Shown here: piece after piece, positions 11,243 through 20,488 of the stretch
Layout: each line of letters begins with the position of its first letter
How positions within the stretch are numbered: the stretch's first letter is position 1
NCBI RefSeq assembly: GCF_003026215.1
Contig: NZ_PYOC01000002.1
Coordinates: 558,001-622,000 of the forward strand
Direction of reading: 5' to 3'
Source of the DNA: Photobacterium indicum
GTDB lineage: Bacteria; Pseudomonadota; Gammaproteobacteria; Enterobacterales; Vibrionaceae
DNA: 64,000 nucleotides
Translations under genes and position numbers: made by a program
The notes under the pieces: generated by a model
Databases searched by the model: none
Seen by the model: the letters and a program-made list of their open reading frames with translations, nothing else
What the model was told of the DNA's origin: nothing

Positions 11243-12019
11243 ATGCTTCGCCGTAGCTTTACATTACTCACTTTAGCCATGCTTTCAGGCTGTACACTTA
11301 CGCAGTCAAAAAATCACGAAGAAACCTTAATTGCCATTAATACAATGGAAAGCAATGTCAATATTCAGCTTGAGACAATGACTCAGCAAATTAATGAACA
11401 AAATGAACACATTGCCAATTTAGAAAATGAATTATCATCAGTTTCAAAAGATGTGAAGTTCGTTAAGCATAAAGTATTAACTCAACCTAAACTGGTTGTA
11501 GAGAAACAAGTTATAACGATTCCAGCAGAAGCAAAACCCATTGATGTAAAAGTTGCTAATGGCAAAGCAGTTTTAGGCCAAGAAGAATGGATTTGGCTTG
11601 ATTCGGTTAAGCAGCACTTTAAGGCTCGGATTGATACTGGTGCAACAACATCGTCACTGAATGCTGTTGATCTGCAAGTTTTCGAACGTGATGGTAAAGA
11701 ATGGGTTCGCTTTAACTTAAGTCACCTTAACGATGAAACAAGTAAAAAGCCGGAAATCATTGAAGCGCCAGTTGTACGCTGGGTTAAAATTCGTCAATCA
11801 ACTTCAGAAGAAGCAGCTCGACGCCCCGTTATAGATGCATGGATTCAATTAGGATCATTACACGAGAAAGTACAATTTACATTGGCAGATCGCACTCAAA
11901 TGGCCTATCCCGTATTGCTCGGTCGTGAATTTTTTAAAGACATTGCCTTAGTCGATGTTGGCAAACAATTTATCCAAGGAAAGAGTCAGCCCGAAACGGC
12001 ATCAAAGACTAATAATTAA
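11243..12019 (+). CDS. Retropepsin-like (RimK-linked) aspartic protease lipoprotein
   Basis: A 258-residue exported protein. The N-terminus MLRRSFTLLTLAMLSGC is a lipoprotein signal with the lipidated Cys at 17. Residues about 25-75 look like a coiled coil. From about 115 follows the domain known as DUF785 or RimK-linked retropepsin-like protease, with the catalytic-type motif RIDTGATTSSLN (Asp131) and a second conserved part (MAYPVLLGREFF). By family it should be an aspartic peptidase anchored to a membrane and facing the periplasm. The substrate is unknown. A good GGGAGAGA site precedes the ATG. It is first in a tight three-gene operon with a 7TM transglutaminase-fold protein and an ATP-grasp ligase. 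Confidence 0.85.
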   Translation: MLRRSFTLLTLAMLSGCTLTQSKNHEETLIAINTMESNVNIQLETMTQQINEQNEHIANLENELSSVSKDVKFVKHKVLTQPKLVVEKQVITIPAEAKPIDVKVANGKAVLGQEEWIWLDSVKQHFKARIDTGATTSSLNAVDLQVFERDGKEWVRFNLSHLNDETSKKPEIIEAPVVRWVKIRQSTSEEAARRPVIDAWIQLGSLHEKVQFTLADRTQMAYPVLLGREFFKDIALVDVGKQFIQGKSQPETASKTNN

Positions 12020-12033
12020 ATGATGAGGATGTC

Positions 12034-13545
12034 ATGACGTCAAGAATACCTTTTTACTTTATAGTTTCATTGCTCGTCTTTGCGGGTATTGCACTAAGCA
12101 TGTACCGTCATGATGTGTATGGCGTACCTTGGACGCCAGGTGCTGAACGTGCCGTTTGGGAAGTAGAAGCACGCGTTGAATTCGATGCGATTGGTGATCC
12201 GGTTAAAATCTCAATGGCAGCACCTGAAACACAGCAGGGCTTCACATTAATTGATGAAAGTACGTCATCACCAGGTTACGGTGTTGCGTTAATTGATACC
12301 GATAAAGGTCGCCGTGCTGAATGGTCTATTCGTGAAGCAATGGGACAACAAATTCTGTATTACAAAACGCAGATGCTTATCGATGATCAGGCCAGTTATA
12401 AAGACACCCCTCCCAAGGGTGAGCCAATGATGGTTAGCTTAGATAACCCACAACAAACAGCTGCCACAGCATTGCTTGACCAAGCCCGCACTCGTTCTTC
12501 TGACAATCTGACTTTGACACGTGAATTGATTAAACAATTTAACGATAAACAAAATCAGAATGCAGGTTTGCTTCTCAACAACCTAAGCCGTGAAGAAGCC
12601 ATTACTGGGCTACTTTCTTTAGAAAAAATTCATAGCCGTGTGGTTGGTGGACTTCAACTTGAAGACGGTCGTCGCCGCCAAAGCATTAATCCTATGGTTG
12701 AAGTATGGGATACCGCCTCTGAAAAGTGGGAGCTATTTGATCCTCTAACTGGTAACGAAGGTCGCCCTGATAACGTATTAGTATGGAATCAGCAAGGTCA
12801 TTCATTATTGGATGTTGTTGGCGGTCGTAACTCACACATTAGTTTCTCAATCATTGCACAAGATATTACCCCTCAACAGGCAACAAGAGAAAAAGTACAG
12901 GCAGAAGACCTCTTAAACTTCTCGATTCATACGCTGCCGGTTGAAGAACAAGCAATGTTCAAAACCATCATGCTTGTGCCTATTGGTGCGCTAATTGTTG
13001 TTTTCCTGCGCGTTATCATCGGGCTAAAAACATCTGGTACATTCATGCCAGTATTGATCGCTGTCGCATTTGTACAAACGCAGTTGATCACTGGTATTAT
13101 CGGCTTCTTATTGATTGTTGGCACTGGTCTAATAATTCGTAGTTACCTCTCTAAACTCAACTTACTTCTCGTCGCCCGAATATCCACGGTCATTATCTCG
13201 GTGATATTGATTATTTCAGTATTTACCGTTGTTGCCTTTAAGATTGGTTTAGTCGAAGGTCTAACGATTACGTTCTTCCCGATGATCATCCTATCGTGGA
13301 CTGTAGAACGTATGTCTATTCTATGGGAAGAAGAAGGGGCAAAAGAAGTCTTCATTCAAGGTGGTGGTTCATTGTTAACGGCGGTTTTAGTCTATATCGC
13401 AATGACCAATGAGATTGTTCGTCACCTTACATTCAACTTTATCGGTATGCAGCTTATTATCATGGCTGTCATTCTAGTGCTCGGTAATTACACAGGCTAT
13501 CGTTTAAGCGAACTTCGTCGATTCAAACCATTAACGGAGGACTAA
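12034..13545 (+). CDS. Inactive transglutaminase-fold protein fused to seven membrane helices
   Basis: A 503-residue inner-membrane protein. One N-terminal membrane anchor (about residues 5-22) is followed by a periplasmic region of about 290 residues that includes the transglutaminase-like part (GGLQLEDGRRRQSINPMVEV, WELFDPLTG). I see no convincing Cys-His-Asp triad, in keeping with the family name. From about residue 312 to the end there are some seven hydrophobic helices. The architecture matches the families described as inactive transglutaminase fused to 7TM helices. It starts 15 bases after the protease gene and ends three bases before the ATP-grasp gene, so the three products presumably work as one complex. 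Confidence 0.85.
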   Translation: MTSRIPFYFIVSLLVFAGIALSMYRHDVYGVPWTPGAERAVWEVEARVEFDAIGDPVKISMAAPETQQGFTLIDESTSSPGYGVALIDTDKGRRAEWSIREAMGQQILYYKTQMLIDDQASYKDTPPKGEPMMVSLDNPQQTAATALLDQARTRSSDNLTLTRELIKQFNDKQNQNAGLLLNNLSREEAITGLLSLEKIHSRVVGGLQLEDGRRRQSINPMVEVWDTASEKWELFDPLTGNEGRPDNVLVWNQQGHSLLDVVGGRNSHISFSIIAQDITPQQATREKVQAEDLLNFSIHTLPVEEQAMFKTIMLVPIGALIVVFLRVIIGLKTSGTFMPVLIAVAFVQTQLITGIIGFLLIVGTGLIIRSYLSKLNLLLVARISTVIISVILIISVFTVVAFKIGLVEGLTITFFPMIILSWTVERMSILWEEEGAKEVFIQGGGSLLTAVLVYIAMTNEIVRHLTFNFIGMQLIIMAVILVLGNYTGYRLSELRRFKPLTED

Positions 13546-13548
13546 ACT

Positions 13549-14535
13549 ATGTCTATATTGTCACAGTTCACCTCACCGTTTAAGCTGCGCGATCGCGGTA
13601 TTATGGGCATGAATAAGCGGAATCATAGCTATATTGGTCGTTATAACGACCGGACGCTTTATCCGTTAGTTGATGACAAGTTAAAAACGAAAATTATCGC
13701 ACAAGCAGCCGGTGCAACAGTCCCCGATCTGATTGGCGTCATTGATAGCCAAGTGTTCGTGAAACGTGTTCACGACATGGTTAAAAACTGGCCGGGATTT
13801 GTTATCAAACCAGCACAAGGCTCTGGTGGTAAAGGTATTCTTGTTATTATTAATCATAAAGATGGTATTTATACTAAGCCATCTGGTGCACAAATAAATA
13901 AACAAGATGTTGAGCGTCACGTTACCAATACACTGGCGGGGTTGTTCTCTCTGGGTGGTAAGAATGACGTAGCAATGATTGAAAACCTGATCCAATTTGA
14001 TAATGTGTTCGATGGTTTCAGTTTTGAAGGTGTGCCTGATGTACGTGTCATCGTATTTAAGGGCTACCCTGTAATGGCGATGATGCGTTGTTCAACCGCA
14101 GCATCAGATGGTAAAGCAAACTTACACCAAGGTGCTGTTGGGGTCGGTATCGATATTGCGACAGGCAAAGCGGTACGTGCAGTGCAATTTAATCAACCGA
14201 TTGAACACCACCCAGATACCGATCGATTGCTAAGCGAATTAGCGGTACCTAACTGGAGCAAGTTATTAACACTTGCAGCCAGTGCATGGGAAATGACAGG
14301 GTTAGGCTATTTGGGTACTGATATGGTACTTGATAAAAGCAAAGGCCCTATGGTGTTAGAACTCAATGCACGACCCGGTTTAGCGATTCAAATTGCCAAT
14401 GGCTGTGGTTTATTACCTCGCTTGCAACATATCGAGCATTTAGGTATGACGGCTAAAATGCCGCCACCTGAAGACCGTGTTGCTTACGCCGCTGATCAGT
14501 TTGGTGTAAAACAACGTTCTAATCAAACAAGATAA
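13549..14535 (+). CDS. ATP-grasp (alpha-L-glutamate ligase-like) enzyme
   Basis: A 328-residue cytoplasmic enzyme of the RimK-related ATP-grasp group. Visible motifs are the nucleotide-binding PGFVIKPAQGSGGKGILV, the central VPDVRVIVFKGYPVMAMMR, and the metal-binding MVLELNARPGLAIQIAN. Such enzymes form amide or peptide bonds through an acyl-phosphate; the acceptor and the amino acid are not known. A strong GGAGG site precedes the ATG, three bases past the previous stop. A terminator follows, making it the last gene of the protease/7TM/ligase operon. The N-terminus (KLRDRGIMGMNKRN) is conserved in this group as I recall it. Confidence 0.87.
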   Translation: MSILSQFTSPFKLRDRGIMGMNKRNHSYIGRYNDRTLYPLVDDKLKTKIIAQAAGATVPDLIGVIDSQVFVKRVHDMVKNWPGFVIKPAQGSGGKGILVIINHKDGIYTKPSGAQINKQDVERHVTNTLAGLFSLGGKNDVAMIENLIQFDNVFDGFSFEGVPDVRVIVFKGYPVMAMMRCSTAASDGKANLHQGAVGVGIDIATGKAVRAVQFNQPIEHHPDTDRLLSELAVPNWSKLLTLAASAWEMTGLGYLGTDMVLDKSKGPMVLELNARPGLAIQIANGCGLLPRLQHIEHLGMTAKMPPPEDRVAYAADQFGVKQRSNQTR

Positions 14536-14562
14536 CCTGAACGTAAATCAAGAGTAATACCT

Positions 14563-14592
14563 AAGCCTCAGAGACTATCTGGGGCTTTTTTA
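14563..14592 (+). terminator. Terminator of the protease/7TM/ATP-grasp operon
   Basis: AAGCCTCAGA and TCTGGGGCTT pair around GACTA, followed by TTTTTA. Confidence 0.8.
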
Positions 14593-14676
14593 TATCTCAA
14601 AAATGTGCGAATAATATTACTTTCAACAAAGCCTAAGCAATTATTCATCTAGCTTTCAAAACAAATGGAATTCACT

Positions 14677-15858
14677 ATGTCAGCAACTATATCTAATGCG
14701 TTATTTGACTCACATGTCGACCGCAAACAAACCAATAGCATAAAGTGGGATAAATATGAGAATGAAGATATCTTACCCATGTGGATCGCTGACAGTGATT
14801 TTCGTGTACCTAAAGAAATAACAGAAGCATTACAAGAACATATCAATCATGGTGTTTTTGGCTATGGTAAACCCCCTGCTCGTTTAACTGAATTACTCGT
14901 TGAGCGTATGAAAACGTTATACAACTGGGATATTCAACCCGAGTGGATTGTATTCTTACCCGGTCTAGTATGTGGCCTTAATCTCGCAGTGCGTTCACTA
15001 ACAGAAGCACATCAAAGTGTGATTACGCCAAGGCCAATTTATCCTCCATTTGTATCATCCATTAAACTAGCGCAACGTACTGCTTCATACGCGCCAGTCA
15101 CATTGCAAGATAAACGCTGGTTAATCGACTTTACACAAGTGGAAACCGCTCCAGAGTCCAAGCTTCTCTTGTTCTGTAACCCATTAAACCCTGGTGGAAC
15201 GGTATATCGTCGCAACGAATTAGAACAAATATTAACGTTCACTGAAAAAAATGACTTATATGTATGTTCCGATGAAATTCATTGCGATTTAATTCTAGAT
15301 ACGGATGTAAAACACATACCGTTTGCAAGTTTGAATAAAAGCGCCGAGCAACGGTCTGTCACGTTAATAGCACCCAGCAAAACCTTCAATATCGCAGGTC
15401 TTGGAGCATCAATGGCTATCATTCCAAATTCTGCTCTGCGTAATAAATTCAATAAAGTGCGAGCGGGAATAGTACCCGATGTTAATGTACTCGCCTATAC
15501 CGCTGCACAAGCGGCTTATGAAAGCGGACAGCCATGGTTAGAGCAACAACTTGCCTACTTACGGCAAAACCGTGGCACGCTAACAGCTGCCATCAACTGC
15601 ATGCCTTATTTAACGATTCAGCACATTGAAGCCACCTATTTAGCATGGATTGATGCTTCAGCGTTACCTGTCACAAGCCCTTTTAAATTCTTTGAGCAGG
15701 CAGGTGTTGGTCTTTCTCCTGGAGCCGATTTTGGTGATCCAAAATTTGTACGGTTAAACTTTAGCTGTACCCATGAAACGCTTGTTGAAGCGCTACGCCG
15801 CATGAGTGTAGCCATTGCTACACTAGAAAAAGATACAATTGAATCATTTCATAAATAA
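14677..15858 (+). CDS. PatB/MalY-type PLP-dependent C-S lyase
   Basis: Fold-type I aminotransferase-like enzyme of the cystathionine beta-lyase PatB/MalY family, 393 residues from the ATG at 14677. That ATG is preferred over one 12 bases earlier because GGA lies seven bases before it. Visible parts are the N-terminal LPMWIADSDF (family: PMWVADMDF), the substrate-side CNPLNPGGTVY, the cofactor Asp in CSDEIHCDLIL, and the PLP Lys (about 235) in APSKTFNIAGL. It should split cystathionine or cysteine-type thioethers to a thiol, pyruvate and ammonia. The Met-Asp of the N-terminal motif is Ser-Asp here, a small departure. It stands alone after a terminator. Confidence 0.87.
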   Translation: MSATISNALFDSHVDRKQTNSIKWDKYENEDILPMWIADSDFRVPKEITEALQEHINHGVFGYGKPPARLTELLVERMKTLYNWDIQPEWIVFLPGLVCGLNLAVRSLTEAHQSVITPRPIYPPFVSSIKLAQRTASYAPVTLQDKRWLIDFTQVETAPESKLLLFCNPLNPGGTVYRRNELEQILTFTEKNDLYVCSDEIHCDLILDTDVKHIPFASLNKSAEQRSVTLIAPSKTFNIAGLGASMAIIPNSALRNKFNKVRAGIVPDVNVLAYTAAQAAYESGQPWLEQQLAYLRQNRGTLTAAINCMPYLTIQHIEATYLAWIDASALPVTSPFKFFEQAGVGLSPGADFGDPKFVRLNFSCTHETLVEALRRMSVAIATLEKDTIESFHK

Positions 15859-15930
15859 TGAATATTTAGACTAAAGTTCTGCTATAACAGTCCGATAAAG
15901 AGATACTTTAACAAGGAATCTCTTATAGCG

Positions 15931-16440
15931 ATGCAAGTCCACACTTTAGATAAAGCACAGTTAATTAACGAAGTGCAGCTTGGTAACCAACTCAACCATG
16001 CGGTTGAAGGTGGTCGCCGTGCTGATTTTGCGTTAATGCTCGCTTTTCTATCACCGGATCATCTAGAGAGAACCCCCGTAGACCCAGCACCAGCTTCAGA
16101 ACAAACAGAAGCAGATCTACGCGCATATTTTGAACTACCCGACCCGCAACCGCTAACAAGTACTGAGTATTGTTATGATCGCGCAGCCGCTCAAGCAGAT
16201 GCTTTTCATAACGGAGGTTTAAGTAGCTCGCAATTTCTTCATGAATTAAAGCCAACAGCACTTACTTTCCCCCCACTAGGTACAAAAGGTATGCCCGAAG
16301 AGTTGTACCATAATCTATCTGGTCACGAACGCCGTAAATTACCGCCAACGGAAGATGCAACCATTCAAGCATCACCACAAGATTTGTATTTATCATTGAT
16401 ACAATCAAAACGCTATGCAGAAATGTATCATTCAGCATAA
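15931..16440 (+). CDS. Hypothetical protein, possibly Vibrionaceae-specific
   Basis: I do not recognise this 169-residue protein. It is soluble, acidic and proline-rich, with no signal peptide or membrane segment. The start MQVHTLDKAQLINEVQLGNQ is preceded by AAGGA at 12 bases. Features that look conserved rather than random are GGRRADFALMLAFLSPDHLE near the N-terminus and the C-terminal LYLSLIQSKRYAEMYHSA. Codon use matches its neighbours. It appears monocistronic and has a possible -10 (TATAAC) just upstream. Confidence 0.75.
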   Translation: MQVHTLDKAQLINEVQLGNQLNHAVEGGRRADFALMLAFLSPDHLERTPVDPAPASEQTEADLRAYFELPDPQPLTSTEYCYDRAAAQADAFHNGGLSSSQFLHELKPTALTFPPLGTKGMPEELYHNLSGHERRKLPPTEDATIQASPQDLYLSLIQSKRYAEMYHSA

Positions 16441-16639
16441 TGCTACCTACTCTTCCAGCATTCGTTAGATAAATATTTATTTCGTGACAGTCATCATAGC
16501 TTTGATACCTCCCAAAGGAAGCATCTTCACACTTTACTAACATTTATTAACAGAGTCTCATTATATGCGTGTCTTTTCACATTCAATCAATTGAAAAGGC
16601 GTCAGTATATTCAAATAACGTTAGTAATTTATAAGCTGG

Positions 16640-17338
16640 ATGGTAGGAATGGATATTGCGAACTCAGTTATTTTAATAACCGCAGCAGGCAATCCGATGG
16701 GAAAAGCAATTTCAATGCACTTTGCCTCCCTAGGTGCACAACTTGCTTTACTTGACACTAATCCATCTACACTAAAACAGACCTATGAGGCATGCCTCGC
16801 AATTGGTGGTTCTTGCGAACAATTTTTGCTAATAAGTAAAGATGAAAACACCATCATGCATGCAATCAATGATGTGCATAATCATTTTGGGGCAATCGAT
16901 ATACTTGTCAATTATTGGTTGGGGGAAGATCTTCCAAGCTTATTCAGTGATGGTTCTGTTGATAAATTTTGCCGCTCAATGACAAAAGGGGCGACAACAT
17001 TTTTCATTTTTGGCAAACAAGCCGCTAACTACATGCGAAAAAACAACAGCAAGGGTCTAATAATTAATCTTGCAGCTCATCAATTCAATACTCAATCCAC
17101 CATAACCTCTGGTTCCAAAGCGATGATTTCAGGTTTAACACAGAGTTGGGCATCAGAACTTGCTGAATTTAATATTCGGGTTGGTGGGGTTGTACCTATG
17201 TGCTTCAGCCACGAAGCAAATAACCCGCAAGGCAATTTATTAAACCAACACCTTCAATACGAAATAGTAAGAAGTGCTGAGTATATTGTGTCAAATGATT
17301 ATTTTAATGGAAGAATGATCGAAGCCGAAGTGGGATAA
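16640..17338 (+). CDS. Degenerate short-chain dehydrogenase (SDR) family protein
   Basis: A Rossmann-fold SDR of 232 residues. The overall plan is intact (ILITAAGNPMGKAIS, LLDTNPSTL, AIDILVN), but the key residues are not. The TGxxxGxG loop reads TAAGNPMG, NNAG reads NYWL, the catalytic Ser region is NLAAHQ, and YxxxK is T156-SGS-K160. Only the Lys survives, so classical oxidoreductase activity is unlikely. It may be a pseudoenzyme, a binding protein or a decaying gene; the frame is fully open, which argues for a kept role. An ATG nine bases downstream is an alternative start. The facing adhE terminator ends it. Confidence 0.82.
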   Translation: MVGMDIANSVILITAAGNPMGKAISMHFASLGAQLALLDTNPSTLKQTYEACLAIGGSCEQFLLISKDENTIMHAINDVHNHFGAIDILVNYWLGEDLPSLFSDGSVDKFCRSMTKGATTFFIFGKQAANYMRKNNSKGLIINLAAHQFNTQSTITSGSKAMISGLTQSWASELAEFNIRVGGVVPMCFSHEANNPQGNLLNQHLQYEIVRSAEYIVSNDYFNGRMIEAEVG

Positions 17339-17371
17339 GCAAATGTACCCTAGCGATGAAAACTCCCTCCA

Positions 17372-17399
17372 TAAAAAAACCCGCCAAATTGGCGGGTTT
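17372..17399 (-). terminator. Terminator of adhE (shared, convergent)
   Basis: AAACCCGCC and GGCGGGTTT form a perfect stem. On the minus strand it is followed by seven T, just downstream of adhE. Confidence 0.9.
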
Positions 17400-17425
17400 A
17401 ATAATCATGATTCGCTATTTAAGAA

Positions 17426-20134
17426 TTAAGCTTTAGCTGCTTCTTTCTTTGCTTTCACTTTTTCTACTTTTTCAGCAACTACTGCTACAGGCTCAGACTT
17501 CTTAATTACAGTCGTACCTTCGAAAGTTTCACCTTCGATATACGGAGTACCGTAGTAAGCAGACGTTAGTACTTCTTTCAGCTCGCTGATAAGAGGGTAA
17601 CGTGGGTTAGCACCTGTACATTGGTCATCGAACGCTTCAACAGACAGTTGGTCTAGTTTCGCTAGGAAATCAGCTTCTGGAACACCCGCAGCTTGAATTG
17701 ATAGCGGGATATCTAGTGCAACTTTCAGTTCTTCTAACCATGTTAGTAGGCGCTCAATCTTCTGAGCAGTACGGTCACCAGCTTGAGATAGACTCAAGTG
17801 ATCAGCAACTTCTGCATAACGACGGCGAGCTTGTGGGCTTGCATACTGAGAGAACGCAGTTTGCTTCGTTGGGTTATCGTTCGCGTTGTAACGAATTGTG
17901 TTAGAAATCAACAATGCGTTAGCTAGGCCGTGTGGTACGTGGAACTCTGCACCCACTTTGTGAGCCATTGAGTGACACACACCTAAGAAAGCATTCGCAA
18001 ACGCAATACCAGCGATAGTTGCAGCATTGTGAACTTTCTCACGAGCGATTGGGTCAGCAGCACCATTTGCGTAGCTTGATGGTAGGTATTCTTTAAGCAT
18101 CTTAAGCGCTTGTAGAGCTTGACCATCTGAGTATTCGTTCGCCAGAACAGAAACGTAAGCTTCTAGTGCGTGAGTAACTGCATCGTAACCACCAAATGCT
18201 GTTAGCGACTTAGGCATGTTCATTACTAAGTTTGCATCAACGATAGCCATTTGAGGTGTTAATTCATAATCAGCTAGTGGGTACTTAGCACCCGTCTTAT
18301 CGTCTGTAACAACAGCGAAAGGTGTTACTTCAGAACCTGTACCAGATGTAGTAGTAATACATACTAGCTCGGCTTTTTTACCCATTTTAGGGAACTTGTA
18401 AATACGTTTACGGATATCCATAAAGCGCATTGCTAGTTCTTCAAAGTGAGTTTCTGGGTGTTCGTACATAACCCACATGATCTTCGCAGCATCCATCGGA
18501 GAACCACCACCAAGTGCGATGATTACGTCAGGCTGGAAGCTCTTCATTGCTTCAGCACCTTTCTCAACAACTGATAGCGTTGGATCAGCTTCTACGTCGA
18601 AGAAAGTGTGAACTTCAATGCCTTGAGCTTTAAGTAGTTTAACAACATCATCAGCATAACCGTTGTTGAATAGGAAACGGTCAGTAACTAGAAATGCACG
18701 TTTCTTGTCTTCTAGATCGCTCATTGCGATTGGAAGGCTACCACGACGGAAGTAAATTGACTTAGGTAGTTTATGCCACAACATATTCTCAGCTCGCTTC
18801 GCTACAGTTTTCTTGTTGATAAGGTGCTTAGGACCTACGTTCTCAGAGATAGAGTTACCACCCCATGAACCACAACCAAGAGTTAGAGAAGGTGCCACGT
18901 TAAAGTTGTAAAGGTCACCGATACCACCATGAGTAGTCGGGATGTTTACAAGAATACGTGCAGTCTTCATCTTGTCGCCGAAGTACTTAATACGATCTTT
19001 GTTTACATCTTGGTTAGTATATAGACCAGATGTGTGACCGATACCGCCGATATCAACCATAGTACAAGCTTGCTCTACCGCATTTTCAAAAGAAGTTGCG
19101 CGGAACATACCTAACGTTGGAGATAGTTTTTCGTGTGCAAATTCGTCTTCGTGCTTAACTTCAACGCCTTCACCGATAAGGATCTTTGTATCAGCAGGAA
19201 CAGTAACACCCGCCATTTCAGCAATTTTAGTTGCTGGCTGACCAACGATATCTGCGTTTAGGTTACCGTTGATAAGTAAGATTTTACGTACTTTATCAGC
19301 TTCAGCTTTAGACAAGACATAACCGTTGTGAGATGCAAAACGTGCTTTCACTTCGTCATATACTTCGTCCATAACGATAACTGCTTGCTCAGAAGCACAT
19401 ACAACACCGTTATCGAATGTCTTAGACATAAGTACAGATGCTACAGCACGCTTAATATCAGCAGTTTCATCAATAACTACAGGCACGTTACCCGCACCAA
19501 CACCGATAGCTGGTTTACCCGAAGAGTAAGCCGCTTTAACCATACCTGGACCACCAGTCGCAAGAATAAGGTTAATATCGTCATGCTTCATTAATGCATT
19601 TGAAAGTTCAACTGAAGGCTGATCAATCCAACCGATGATATCTTTTGGCGCACCAGCAGCAACAGCAGCATCAAGCACTAATTTAGCAGCATCATTTGTT
19701 GAGTTTTTAGCACGCGGGTGTGGAGAGAAGATAATTGCGTTGCGTGTTTTAAGAGAGATAAGAGATTTGAAGATTGCAGTAGATGTTGGGTTCGTAGTTG
19801 GTACGATACCACAAATGATACCTACTGGTTCTGCGATAGTCATGGTGCCGAACTCTTCGTTCTCTTCCAAAATACCGCAAGTTGGTTCGTCTTTGTATTT
19901 GTTGTAGATAAATTCTGAAGCGAAGTGGTTTTTGATAACCTTATCTTCAACAATACCCATACCAGACTCAGCTACAGCTTGTTGAGCTAGAGGAATACGT
20001 GCGTTGTTCGCCGCTAGAGAAGCAGCACGAAAGATTTTATCAACTTGCTCTTGAGAGAAAGTTGCAAACTCTTGTTGAGCAGCTTTTACGCGGGCAACCA
20101 TTGCATCTAGTTCAGCCATATTTGTAACAGGCAT
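17426..20134 (-). CDS. adhE: AdhE, bifunctional aldehyde-alcohol dehydrogenase
   Basis: Converts acetyl-CoA to acetaldehyde and then to ethanol, re-oxidising NADH in fermentation. It has 902 residues (E. coli 891). The N-terminal CoA-acylating aldehyde dehydrogenase half has its catalytic Cys at 246 (NGVVCASEQ). The C-terminal iron-dependent alcohol dehydrogenase half begins near residue 450, with GGGSPMDAAK and the metal-binding HSMAHKVGAEFHVPHG. The protein forms spirosomes in relatives. The C-terminal tail is extended and Lys/Ala-rich (VEKVKAKKEAAKA). An AGGAG site precedes the ATG. Upstream there is an FNR-type promoter and a CRP site, fitting anaerobic control. Confidence 0.98.
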   Translation of the reverse strand: MPVTNMAELDAMVARVKAAQQEFATFSQEQVDKIFRAASLAANNARIPLAQQAVAESGMGIVEDKVIKNHFASEFIYNKYKDEPTCGILEENEEFGTMTIAEPVGIICGIVPTTNPTSTAIFKSLISLKTRNAIIFSPHPRAKNSTNDAAKLVLDAAVAAGAPKDIIGWIDQPSVELSNALMKHDDINLILATGGPGMVKAAYSSGKPAIGVGAGNVPVVIDETADIKRAVASVLMSKTFDNGVVCASEQAVIVMDEVYDEVKARFASHNGYVLSKAEADKVRKILLINGNLNADIVGQPATKIAEMAGVTVPADTKILIGEGVEVKHEDEFAHEKLSPTLGMFRATSFENAVEQACTMVDIGGIGHTSGLYTNQDVNKDRIKYFGDKMKTARILVNIPTTHGGIGDLYNFNVAPSLTLGCGSWGGNSISENVGPKHLINKKTVAKRAENMLWHKLPKSIYFRRGSLPIAMSDLEDKKRAFLVTDRFLFNNGYADDVVKLLKAQGIEVHTFFDVEADPTLSVVEKGAEAMKSFQPDVIIALGGGSPMDAAKIMWVMYEHPETHFEELAMRFMDIRKRIYKFPKMGKKAELVCITTTSGTGSEVTPFAVVTDDKTGAKYPLADYELTPQMAIVDANLVMNMPKSLTAFGGYDAVTHALEAYVSVLANEYSDGQALQALKMLKEYLPSSYANGAADPIAREKVHNAATIAGIAFANAFLGVCHSMAHKVGAEFHVPHGLANALLISNTIRYNANDNPTKQTAFSQYASPQARRRYAEVADHLSLSQAGDRTAQKIERLLTWLEELKVALDIPLSIQAAGVPEADFLAKLDQLSVEAFDDQCTGANPRYPLISELKEVLTSAYYGTPYIEGETFEGTTVIKKSEPVAVVAEKVEKVKAKKEAAKA

Positions 20135-20266
20135 AGTTAACTCCTAACTTAATATTGAAAATTCTTTAGTAAGGATACGTCTTAAATCCTTTAAGGCGGC
20201 TGGATGGAAGCTTATTGTTTCAACAATCCCGCAACACACATACTTAGTAAATTGCTTTCAAAACTG

Positions 20267-20308
20267 ATTATAAAATTTCACACTGCGAATTAATTTGATT
20301 TAGATCAC
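20267..20308 (-). promoter_or_regulatory. Predicted FNR-activated class II promoter of adhE
   Basis: The minus-strand -10 box TATAAT is at 20267-20272. The FNR-like site TTGAT-TTAG-ATCAC at 20295-20308 (nine of ten consensus bases, plus-strand reading) is centred about 41.5 bases upstream of the start point expected from that -10. This is the classic class II spacing. The leader to the adhE ATG would be about 125 bases. Confidence 0.65.
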
Positions 20309-20488
20309 TTGTAATCCAAAAGGAGTAATTTTTGTCAACTTTTGATCTCAAAAAGACCAAATCAATAAGTTACAGCCAAAAATACGACCTATAACCTTTT
20401 TAAAAGTAAGTAAAACAAAATAAACCTTCAAAACCTGCGGAAATATTACGTAATATTTATACATAGTATGTAAAAAACGTTATCAGTT

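Noticed and set aside
13681..13995. Open minus-strand frame of about 100 codons inside the ATP-grasp gene
   Set aside because: Antisense shadow of conserved coding sequence; composition is unlike a real protein.
16573..16598. CTTTTCA/TGAAAAG hairpin as a terminator of the 169-residue gene
   Set aside because: Seven-base AT-rich stem with no T-run and over 130 bases past the stop; too weak.
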